DNA from: Bacteroidetes bacterium UBA2322
Lineage (GTDB): Bacteria > Bacteroidota > Bacteroidia > Chitinophagales > UBA2359
Assembly: GCA_002345145.1 (NCBI GenBank)
Contig: DDVC01000034.1
Span: 1-6,954 of the forward strand
DNA length: 6,954 bases
Direction of reading: 5' to 3'
This document shows positions 1 to 5,997 of this stretch, in pieces; the first letter of the stretch is position 1, and each line of letters begins with the position of its first letter. Under the pieces are notes generated by a model. That model was not told the origin of the DNA and ran no database searches. It saw only the letters and a list, made by a program, of their open reading frames with translations. Position numbers and translations under genes: made by a program.

Positions 1-1032
1 ATTGGAATTGAGTTGCAGAAAAGGCATTAAATCGGCGGCGGTTAGTTTTTGTATGCCCGATGAAAAAGCATCAAAAAAGTGTCGGCTTTCAGAAATGGTT
101 TTAGATTTAAACAAGACAACCGGTTTAGCGGCAATGCCATATTTGGCAAACACTTTTTGCCGGTACTGGCTAAGTATAACCGCTTGCAGCGCACGCTCAA
201 AGGGTGGCAACTGCGCCTGCCACACCTTTACCTCTTTTGAGTATCCGTGTTGCCTAAACTGCCTTAGCGGGTAGTCAAAAATAAGTTTTTGGCTGTACTT
301 TTTTCCAATTTCGGGAATACTGAGGTTGGCAGTAGCGGTAAATTCCAATAGCATATTATTTGCATTGGCGTTAAAAATTTTATTTACCGTAGCCTCCCAG
401 CTAATAACCTCTTCGGGCAGGTAAGCATCGGGTATATTTCCTTTTTTGGTTTCTGCATTCAGGTGGTGAGCTTCATCAGAAATTAAAATGATTTTTTGTT
501 GTTCAAAATCTTCTGCTACCATTCCGTTTTCGCGCGGGTTGCTTAGGCTGCTGTGCAGGGCTTGTACGGTGGTAAAAAGCAGGTTAATGTTTTGTTCATC
601 GGGCGTTTGAAAATTGGTTACTTCTTTTATCAAAATCGGTTTACCGTTTAGGGCAATCATTGGGGCAAACAAGTATTTGGGCGAGTGGGGGTTTAAAAAG
701 TTATCTTTGGTTTTGTTTATGATATTGGTACTGTTTACAAAAAACAAAAAATTGCGGTAGCCCTGCCCATACAGGTAAAGCATAAGGGCTGCCATTACCA
801 GCGTTTTACCGCTTCCGGTAGCCATTTGAAACAGCAGTTGGGTAGGGTGTGGCGCCATGCCCTGCTCCATAAAATACACAAACCTGCCCAGCGCTTCTAA
901 CTGGTAAGGGCGTATTTGGGTTGCCATTTTAAGGTTTTTGACAATTTCATCGGGAAAAAATGGGGCAAAAAAACCCTCTTGGTTTGCCTGTTGGGCTATG
1001 GCGGTTAAGGTTTGGTGCAGCGTTTGGGGCAT
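1..1032 (-). CDS. ResIII-family DEAD/DEAH-box (superfamily 2) helicase, N-terminal part, cut by window edge
   Basis: Reading leftward from an ATG at 1032-1030, 344 codons stay open to the window edge, so the C-terminal part is missing. Visible SF2 helicase motifs, by residue: a Q-motif-like IRPYQ at 40-44, Walker A ATGSGKT at 71-77, motif Ic-like TTVQAL near 154-159, DEAH box SDEAHH at 185-190, motif III FTATA at 231-235, and a likely motif IV, VVLFKSKTISES, at 305-316. These fit the PF04851 (ResIII) ATP-dependent DNA translocases related to type III restriction Res subunits. The start is well fixed: an in-frame TAA lies one codon upstream (1038-1036). No methyltransferase or specificity gene is in the window, so a restriction role is not shown; stand-alone helicases of this type are common. 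The upstream spacer has a TAnnTTTG promoter element. The helicase assignment is firm; the biological role is open. Confidence 0.9.
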   Translation of the reverse strand, partial: MPQTLHQTLTAIAQQANQEGFFAPFFPDEIVKNLKMATQIRPYQLEALGRFVYFMEQGMAPHPTQLLFQMATGSGKTLVMAALMLYLYGQGYRNFLFFVNSTNIINKTKDNFLNPHSPKYLFAPMIALNGKPILIKEVTNFQTPDEQNINLLFTTVQALHSSLSNPRENGMVAEDFEQQKIILISDEAHHLNAETKKGNIPDAYLPEEVISWEATVNKIFNANANNMLLEFTATANLSIPEIGKKYSQKLIFDYPLRQFRQHGYSKEVKVWQAQLPPFERALQAVILSQYRQKVFAKYGIAAKPVVLFKSKTISESRHFFDAFSSGIQKLTAADLMPFLQLNSN

Positions 1033-1048
1033 TGGTTAGCAGGTATAT

Positions 1049-1253
1049 GGCTAATTTGGAAGCAAAGGTTGGTAAAATTGCCCACTTTTTTTGTGTAGTT
1101 TGCAAAATTAGCCTTTGTTAAGCGCTGCGGGCTATGCTCTTTTACTTAATAACAGCTTGCAGACTTACTATTGCTTTATATTGAGCGGTATAAGACATGC
1201 AAACAAATGAGGGAGTAAAAAACAGGTTAGTGTTTAGTTTTTCGGGCTAATTT
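1049..1253. repeat. Three copies of the 9-mer GGCTAATTT around the helicase promoter
   Basis: GGCTAATTT occurs at 1049-1057 (plus), 1105-1113 (minus) and 1245-1253 (plus). The first two form a perfect 9-bp inverted repeat separated by 47 bp, and the second overlaps the -7 element of the helicase. Three exact copies in about 200 bp are unlikely by chance and could be operator half-sites. No regulator is encoded in the window, so the function is unknown. Confidence 0.4.
1103..1110 (-). promoter_or_regulatory. Bacteroidota-type -7 element for the helicase gene
   Basis: Read on the minus strand this is TAATTTTG, an exact match to the TAnnTTTG consensus of the primary Bacteroidota sigma factor. 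It would start transcription near 1096 and give a leader of about 65 nt before the ATG at 1032. No TTG was found at the usual -33 distance, so this is a half-supported promoter. It lies inside one of the three GGCTAATTT copies of this spacer. Confidence 0.4.
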
Positions 1254-1294
1254 ATTCAATAGCGAATTGCATCTGGCAATTCGCTATTGTTTTT
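1157..1294 (+). other. Candidate short plus-strand transcript (small RNA or 17-residue peptide) ending at the terminator
   Basis: A strong plus-strand terminator (1257-1294) follows a spacer with no recognised plus-strand gene. A TTG at 1157-1159 followed by TTATATTG at 1176-1183 is a rough -33/-7 pair, with two mismatches in the -7 element. A 17-codon reading frame, ATG at 1197 to TAA at 1248-1250 (MQTNEGVKNRLVFSFSG), ends 6 nt before the terminator stem. The transcript could be a small RNA of roughly 105 nt, with or without translation of this peptide. I recognise neither. The case rests mainly on the terminator. Confidence 0.28.
1257..1294 (+). terminator. Strong rho-independent terminator, plus strand
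   Basis: A perfect 14-bp inverted repeat pairs CAATAGCGAATTGC (1257-1270) with 1276-1289 around the 5-nt loop ATCTG, and is followed directly by TTTTT (1290-1294). The other side of the stem is A-rich but carries no T-run for the minus strand, so it should act on plus-strand transcripts. No plus-strand gene precedes it within the window. A protein-binding palindrome is the alternative reading. Confidence 0.75.
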
Positions 1295-1412
1295 GGGTAA
1301 ACCAATAAGGTAATAAGTACAGGTATTTACCCCTGCCCTCTATTTTTTTTGCCCGATGCTCCGTTTTTGGTGCATCTAAATAGGCATTTTTAGTTTTTAT
1401 ATCCTAAAACGA

Positions 1413-1458
1413 AGTTCTGAACTTGAAAGGCGAAGTTAAAACCTTGATAGTTTGCAAA
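1413..1458 (+). repeat. Left terminal inverted repeat of the array element, with internal hairpin
   Basis: It ends in ACCTTGATAGTTTGCAAA (1441-1458), which differs at one base from the reverse complement of the right end. Inside, AACTT (1420-1424) and AAGTT (1433-1437) can form a 5-bp hairpin. An overlapping interrupted palindrome, AAGTTC-T-GAACTT, occupies 1412-1424 and would compete with it. Confidence 0.65.
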
Positions 1459-1702
1459 CCTTTTGCAAATTTTTGCCAACTTTTTGCAAATTTTTGCCAA
1501 CCTTTTGCAAACATTTGCCAACCTTTTGCAAATTTTTGCCAACTTTTTGCAAATGTTTGCTGACCTTTTGCAAGTGTTTGCAAACTCTTTGCAAATGTTT
1601 GCTGACCTTTTGCAAATGTTTGCTAACTTTTTGCAAACGTTTGCTAATTTTTTGCAAATGCTTGCCATAGTTTTGCAAATGTTGGCAAACATTTTGCAAA
1701 TT
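1451..1702. repeat. 21-bp tandem array (about 12 units) built of 10/11-bp half-units around TTTGC
   Basis: Full units begin at 1459 and follow every 21 bp to 1689, eleven in all, with partial units at both ends. The best consensus is CCTTTTGCAAATTTTTGCCAA, with drift towards TTTGCTGA or TTTGCTAA in the middle. Each unit is two half-units, so TTTGC recurs at alternating 11- and 10-bp steps (1451, 1462, 1472, 1483, 1493 and so on). I count 22 exact TTTGC in 24 half-units. The spacing equals one turn of B-DNA. There are no unique spacers, so it is not a CRISPR array. Because 21 is a multiple of 3 and the unit lacks stops in several frames, long open frames arise on both strands without implying a gene. 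Confidence 0.93.
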
Positions 1703-1738
1703 ATCAAGGTAAAAACATCGTTTTTGATGTTCCGAAGT
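1693..1738 (-). repeat. Right terminal inverted repeat of the array element, with internal hairpin
   Basis: It begins TTTGCAAATTATCAAGGT (1693-1710), the counterpart of the left end. A perfect 6-bp hairpin, AACATC-GTTTTT-GATGTT, lies at 1714-1731, exactly mirroring the left hairpin. Compared with the left copy, one stem pair has changed on both sides (T-A to A-T), so pairing is kept. Confidence 0.65.
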
Positions 1739-2034
1739 CAATAAATGAAATAAAACAGCCGTTTGTAGGGCTAAAAAGGTACAAAAAGCCACTTTTAAGC
1801 TCCCCGTAAGCGCTTATTACCCTGCGGCAGGTACATTTTTGCTCTGTTTTTAATGATGTTAGCGTTGTCTTTGTATAGGCACACACCGGCAATTGCCTAA
1901 AATGCTTGCTTTTTTCAATCAATTTAATCCCAAAGCAGCAAGAACTAACAGCGTTTTAGCAAGCGTCTAAAATAGAGCTGAAACCTCTTGCCCCAAATCG
2001 GGCAACAAAAAGTAGGTTTCCCGAAAAGGAATAA
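1739..2034. other. AT-rich spacer with no convincing gene
   Basis: I see no supported coding region here. Short minus-strand frames enter from the repeat element; they lack family similarity I recognise and run into the array. Small structures only: an inverted TTTTAG/CTAAAA pair near 1954-1971, and the compound hairpin at 1981-2019. Promoter-like TAGCGTTG at 1860-1867 has one mismatch to TAnnTTTG, with a TTG 18 bp upstream, but no gene begins near it. Confidence 0.5.
1981..2019 (+). other. Nested inverted repeat upstream of the amidase gene
   Basis: The inner stem TTGCCC (1988-1993) pairs with GGGCAA (2000-2005) around the loop CAAATC. The outer stem AAACCT (1981-1986) pairs with AGGTTT (2014-2019), with 1 nt and 8 nt unpaired on the two sides. 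No T-run follows, so it is not a terminator. It could be an operator or part of a leader if transcription of the amidase starts upstream. Confidence 0.35.
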
Positions 2035-2177
2035 TTGCAGATGTTTTTTTATAACCTGCATTTACCCCACCAATTACCGCTATTTGAAGCGCTGTTTTTA
2101 CTCACAAATAAGGTATTGGGGCACATAAAAACCGCCTGCCAAATGTTTACCCCATTTAAACTTATCGGGTTTTGTCT

Positions 2178-2185
2178 TATCTTTA
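2178..2185 (+). promoter_or_regulatory. Possible -7 element for the amidase gene
   Basis: TATCTTTA matches TAnnTTTG at all but the last base, 29 bp before the preferred ATG at 2215, giving a leader of about 20 nt. No TTG sits at the usual -33 distance. This is weak evidence; the real promoter may lie further upstream. Confidence 0.25.
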
Positions 2186-2214
2186 CAGGGGTAAAAACAC
2201 CAATTTTAAGCCTT

Positions 2215-5200
2215 ATGACCCGATTAGTTTCTTTTACCTTGCTCCTTTGTTTGCTTGCCTCGTTTGCAGCGATTGCCCAACCCCATGCTTATGCGCAGTG
2301 GTTTAAAGAAGCCCGCCAAACCTACCCTACCATACCGGCAGGGCTGCCCGAAGCGGTTGCATATACCAATACGCGGTTGCACCACCTGCTGCCGGCGCAG
2401 GTACAACCCGGCTGCACCGGTATGCCGCCGGTTTACGGGGTAATGGGATTAGTAGAAGATGGCAAGGGTTATTTTAGAAACAACCTGCATACAGTAGCGC
2501 AGCTATCGGGCATAACGGCAGATAAGGTAAAACAATCTGCCCGGTGGAGCATTATGGCTTATTGTGCAGCTTTTGTGCAAATGCAGCAAGCTATGGGTAT
2601 TACCTCTGCCCATATTAACCACAACCTGCCGGTGTTAATTGCCCTAAGCGAGCTGCCCTATACCGGTGCAGAAGCGGTAAAAGCCGATTTTGCCATGAAT
2701 AGCTTTTTATACTCAGTACTGTATTTTTACAATCAGCCCCAGTTTAGGGTGGCACATAATTTTGAAACCCCAAAGGCAGCTATTGCCGCTTTATTGGGTA
2801 AACAAATGTACGCATTGGTGAGCGCACCGTTTTTAGATTTGAGCGGTGAACTGCCCTATGCAACAACGCCCACACCTAACCAAAAAACACTGCCGGCAGA
2901 AGGCAGCGGCAGCCAGCCCCATTTAATGGGTAGCAACTGCGCTATGCCCACCGGTCCGGCAGAGTACCCTACCGCCCTTTGGAATGTTGCCAACAGCTCC
3001 AATTACAGCAGCTATGCCATAAACCCCTACACCATAGCCATACATACCGTGCAGGGCAGTTATGCGGGGTGTATTGCATGGTTTCAGAATCCGGCAGCCA
3101 ACGTATCGGCGCATTATGTAGTGCGGTCTTTTGACGGGCAGGTTACCCAAATGGTGTGCCACCGCAACAGAGCCTGGCATGTGGGCTCTCAAAATTCGTT
3201 TGCAGTAGGCATTGAGCATGAAGGCTGGATAGAACAGGGCGCTACCTGGTACACCAATGCACTGTATCAAAGCTCGGCACAGGTGAGCCGCTTTATAGCC
3301 AATGACTTAGGCATTAACAAACTGCAAACTTATGATGGTTTGCCTACCGATGGGCTAATGTCGTTAAGCCATACTTGCCACAAAATAAAAGGGCATCAGC
3401 ATTTTATTGAAAACACACACATTGACCCGGGTCCGCAGTGGAACTGGTACCGCTACTACCAACTCATTAACGACTTGCCCGCACCCACCGTTTATACGGC
3501 GCTCAGTGGAACAGTGTATGACTCGGGCGGGGCATCGGGCAATTATGCCAATGAAGAGCGCACTACCTACCTTATTCAGCCGCCGGGCGCTACCGGCATT
3601 ACCCTCAACTTTACCGCTTATGGCGTAGAAAACGACTGGGATTTTTTGTGGATTTATGACGGAAACAGTCCAAACGGCGCACTCATAGGTAAATACTCCG
3701 GCGCTTCGCCCGGTACTGTTACCGCTTATACGGGCGCTATATTTATGGAGTTTAGGTCGGATTGTGCTACTACCGCCCTTGGCTGGGCTGCCCAATATAC
3801 CGCCTCCACTACGCCTCTGCCGTGCGCGCCGCCTGCCAACCTAAGCGCCAACGCATTTGCCCTAAATGCCCACTTGCAATGGAACGCCGTGAGCGGCGCT
3901 GCGGCTTATGAGGTAAGCCTAAAACGCGATTTGGATAATAACTGGACAGTTTACCCCCTTACCACCGCCACCGCTATGCCCATAACCGGCTTAACGGCAG
4001 GCATGGTGTATGAGTGGCGCGTAAGAGCGCAATGCAGCGGTGGCGCTTTTTCGGGCTATGCGGGCAATGCCTTTGTATCGGCAGATATAGGCGTTAGTAC
4101 CGGCACATCGGGCAGTTACACCACCACAGCCTGCGAGGGCATATTTTACGATTCGGGGGGCGCTTTGGCTAATTATGCCCATAATGAAAACTGGACATAC
4201 ACCATAGCCCCGGCAAATGCTACCGGTATCAGCGTTACCTTTACCCAGTTTGATACAGAGGCTAACTATGATTTTTTGCGCATTTATGATGGCGCTTCTA
4301 TAACTGCTCCGCTCATAGGCACTTACTCAGGTACTACCTTGCCGGGCGTTATTACCTCATCGGGCGGCGCGCTTACGTTTAGGTTTACCTCTGATGGCAG
4401 CGCCTACCAAAGCGGCTGGGCAGCCACTTGGGTTTGTAATGTTGCCTGTGCCCTAAACACATCGGTTACAACGCCGGCAGGCTGGCAAACCGGCAGTTTT
4501 ACGGCTACCTTTAACGATATAAGCGGCTGTGGCAATGCCATACCACAGCGCTACTATCAAGCCCTGCACTATACCGGCGCCGAATGGCGCGGTAATGCAG
4601 ACGCAGGTTGGCTCCACGATGCGTTTAACCAACCCGCCATACACCCGCAGTGGATACCCGCCGTAGGCAATTGGAGTACCAATGCAGGCAATATAGTGCA
4701 AACAGACGAAACCCAGAGCAATACCAAAATTTATACTCAGGTGTTACAAAACGCATTGGGCAGCTACCTGTATCACTGGCGCGCGCAAATGAGCGGCGCC
4801 GGCAATAACCGCCGCTCCGGTATTCATTTTTTTGGCTCCAATGCCGCCGGCGCTAATTTGGGCAACTCTTACTTTGTGTTTTTTAGGGCAGATAACGACA
4901 AAGTGCAAATTTACCGCGTTGCTGCCGATACCTGGACACTGCAAACCAATGACGATATTGCCCTTGAACCCGATGTATGGTATGACTACAAAATAACCTA
5001 CAACCCCGCCACCGGACTTATTCAGGCGTTTGTGAATGATGCGCTTGTTTCGGCATGGACTGACCCGGCGCCACTCACATCGGGCAATTATGTATCACTG
5101 CGAACCGGTAATTGCATTGCCCGATATGATTTTATCCAACTGTATAAATCGCGCCCGGGCAATACGGCAGCCATTACCATAGGCAGCAACCCCACCAACG

Positions 5201-5847
5201 ATATACAATACCAAAACCCCCACCCCGCACAGCCGGCGGGCAGCGTAAAATCAATTATCATAGACAGCGCCGGCACATGGTCTTACCCTGCCGAAACAAC
5301 TGTGCAGGTGGACTATACCCCACCCATTGCCCCCGCCGCCGTAAACGATGGCACAGTACCCGATGAAAATACCACACCCCTTACCACCCAACTTTCTGCC
5401 AACTGGCTGCCGGCTACCGATACCCACTCCGGCATAGCGGCTTATTACTACGCCATAGGCACCACTCCGGGCGCTGCTAATGTGGTAAACTTTACCTACA
5501 ATGGCGCTGCCACCGCTTTTACGCATACCGGTCTTACGCTGTTGCAAGGGCAAACCTATTATACCACCATACGCACCTATAACGGAGCCGGGCTTTATGC
5601 CGATGCCGCCTCTAACGGTATAACGGTAAACCCACCCTGCCCGCAACCCTACACGCCTGCCATTACCGGTTTGCCCGATGTTTGCAATGCCGGTGTTTAT
5701 ACCTATACTGCCACTATTTACCCCGATGCCAATTATACGTGGCTTGTTACCAATGGCGCCATTTTGAGCGGGCAAGGTACGCCTACTATTACCGTACAGT
5801 GGAATACCAATGCCGGCGCCGGTTTGGTACAGGTGGTGGTGGAGTAG
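2215..5847 (+). CDS. Secreted N-acetylmuramoyl-L-alanine amidase (Amidase_2) with CUB, fibronectin-III, laminin-G-like and PKD-like modules
   Basis: An exported enzyme expected to cut the bond between N-acetylmuramic acid and L-alanine in peptidoglycan. Order by residue: signal peptide 1-21 (hydrophobic core, cleavage AIA|Q); a helical domain of about 200 residues with lytic-transglycosylase flavour (AVAYTNTR 47-54, YGVMGL 74-79); Amidase_2 about 262-417; CUB 433-530; fibronectin-III 537-622; second CUB 640-741; a concanavalin/laminin-G-like region about 802-980; fibronectin-III-like about 1037-1140; PKD-like 1142 to the end. Likely zinc ligands are H277 (IHTVQG), H394 (GHQHF) and D404 (DPGP); E334 in VGIEHEGW may be catalytic. 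The frame is open upstream to 2035, but the ATG at 2215 is preferred because it places the signal peptide first. No type IX sorting domain follows the PKD-like module, where the protein stops abruptly. The amidase call is strong; substrate (own wall, prey or competitor) is unknown. Confidence 0.93.
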   Translation: MTRLVSFTLLLCLLASFAAIAQPHAYAQWFKEARQTYPTIPAGLPEAVAYTNTRLHHLLPAQVQPGCTGMPPVYGVMGLVEDGKGYFRNNLHTVAQLSGITADKVKQSARWSIMAYCAAFVQMQQAMGITSAHINHNLPVLIALSELPYTGAEAVKADFAMNSFLYSVLYFYNQPQFRVAHNFETPKAAIAALLGKQMYALVSAPFLDLSGELPYATTPTPNQKTLPAEGSGSQPHLMGSNCAMPTGPAEYPTALWNVANSSNYSSYAINPYTIAIHTVQGSYAGCIAWFQNPAANVSAHYVVRSFDGQVTQMVCHRNRAWHVGSQNSFAVGIEHEGWIEQGATWYTNALYQSSAQVSRFIANDLGINKLQTYDGLPTDGLMSLSHTCHKIKGHQHFIENTHIDPGPQWNWYRYYQLINDLPAPTVYTALSGTVYDSGGASGNYANEERTTYLIQPPGATGITLNFTAYGVENDWDFLWIYDGNSPNGALIGKYSGASPGTVTAYTGAIFMEFRSDCATTALGWAAQYTASTTPLPCAPPANLSANAFALNAHLQWNAVSGAAAYEVSLKRDLDNNWTVYPLTTATAMPITGLTAGMVYEWRVRAQCSGGAFSGYAGNAFVSADIGVSTGTSGSYTTTACEGIFYDSGGALANYAHNENWTYTIAPANATGISVTFTQFDTEANYDFLRIYDGASITAPLIGTYSGTTLPGVITSSGGALTFRFTSDGSAYQSGWAATWVCNVACALNTSVTTPAGWQTGSFTATFNDISGCGNAIPQRYYQALHYTGAEWRGNADAGWLHDAFNQPAIHPQWIPAVGNWSTNAGNIVQTDETQSNTKIYTQVLQNALGSYLYHWRAQMSGAGNNRRSGIHFFGSNAAGANLGNSYFVFFRADNDKVQIYRVAADTWTLQTNDDIALEPDVWYDYKITYNPATGLIQAFVNDALVSAWTDPAPLTSGNYVSLRTGNCIARYDFIQLYKSRPGNTAAITIGSNPTNDIQYQNPHPAQPAGSVKSIIIDSAGTWSYPAETTVQVDYTPPIAPAAVNDGTVPDENTTPLTTQLSANWLPATDTHSGIAAYYYAIGTTPGAANVVNFTYNGAATAFTHTGLTLLQGQTYYTTIRTYNGAGLYADAASNGITVNPPCPQPYTPAITGLPDVCNAGVYTYTATIYPDANYTWLVTNGAILSGQGTPTITVQWNTNAGAGLVQVVVE

Positions 5848-5892
5848 GATTTGTGTAAACCACATCGGGCATTAAAGGGCAATTACTGCCTT

Positions 5893-5918
5893 GGCACAAT
5901 AACTTTGTCCTTTTTTTT
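5893..5918 (+). terminator. Likely rho-independent terminator after the amidase gene
   Basis: GG-ACAA (5893-5899, with bulged C5895) pairs with TTGTCC (5905-5910), followed by eight T (5911-5918). A second small stem, AAGGGCA with TGCCTT, lies just upstream. The stem is short and bulged but the T-run is strong, and the position 46 nt after the amidase stop fits. It would separate amidase and folP transcription. Confidence 0.5.
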
Positions 5919-5951
5919 ACCAACCCATCATCGGGATAAAACGTTTAAGTA

Positions 5952-5959
5952 TATATTTG
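5952..5959 (+). promoter_or_regulatory. Bacteroidota-type -7 element for folP
   Basis: TATATTTG is an exact match to TAnnTTTG, placed between the amidase terminator and folP. It would start transcription near 5966, about 30 nt before the start codon. No TTG is seen at the usual -33 spacing. Confidence 0.5.
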
Positions 5960-5997
5960 CCCGATAAACACATACCAAACTAAACCACCTTTTACCT

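Larger units (their letters stand above)
1413..1738. repeat. 326-bp repeat element: helically phased array between imperfect terminal inverted repeats
   Basis: The two ends are inverted copies: 1413-1458 matches the reverse complement of 1693-1738 at about 35 of 46 positions by hand count, with the inner 18 bp (1441-1458 against 1693-1710) matching at 17. Between them lies the 21-bp tandem array. Each end carries a small hairpin at the mirrored place, 1420-1437 and 1714-1731. No transposase is present. I saw no clear target-site duplication, only A-rich flanks. It could be a non-autonomous mobile element of the MITE or REP kind, a structured RNA, or a protein-binding or DNA-bending locus. That it is one bounded element is well supported; its nature is inference. 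Confidence 0.65.

Noticed and set aside
2..274. Plus-strand 90-codon gene
   Set aside because: It lies antisense to the well-supported helicase, with no family features of its own.
1295..1350. Second terminator: GGGTAAA/TTTACCC inverted repeat followed by a T8 run
   Set aside because: The 7-bp arms are 24 nt apart and the T-run starts 10 nt after the stem, so the geometry does not fit a rho-independent terminator.
1355..1376. Hairpin GATGCTCC-GTTTTT-GGTGCATC sharing its loop with the hairpin at 1714-1731
   Set aside because: It has one stem mismatch and lies outside the inverted repeats; the shared T-rich loop is easily explained by chance in AT-rich DNA.
1451..1702. CRISPR array
   Set aside because: The units are contiguous 21-mers with no unique spacers and drift gradually, so this is a plain tandem repeat; no cas genes are present.
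1452..1744. Plus-strand protein genes across the array
   Set aside because: Both frames are made almost entirely of the repeat, start inside it, and are open only because the 21-bp unit lacks stops in those frames.
1704..1922. Minus-strand 72-codon gene
   Set aside because: There is no recognisable family and no clear ribosome site, and it overlaps another open frame and the right inverted repeat.
2215..2262. Lipoprotein signal in the amidase
   Set aside because: The only early cysteine (residue 12) sits within the hydrophobic core and lacks a small residue before it; AIA|Q fits signal peptidase I.
5251..5865. Minus-strand 204-codon gene
   Set aside because: It is a glycine- and isoleucine-rich shadow of the amidase codons, which have strong domain support on the plus strand.
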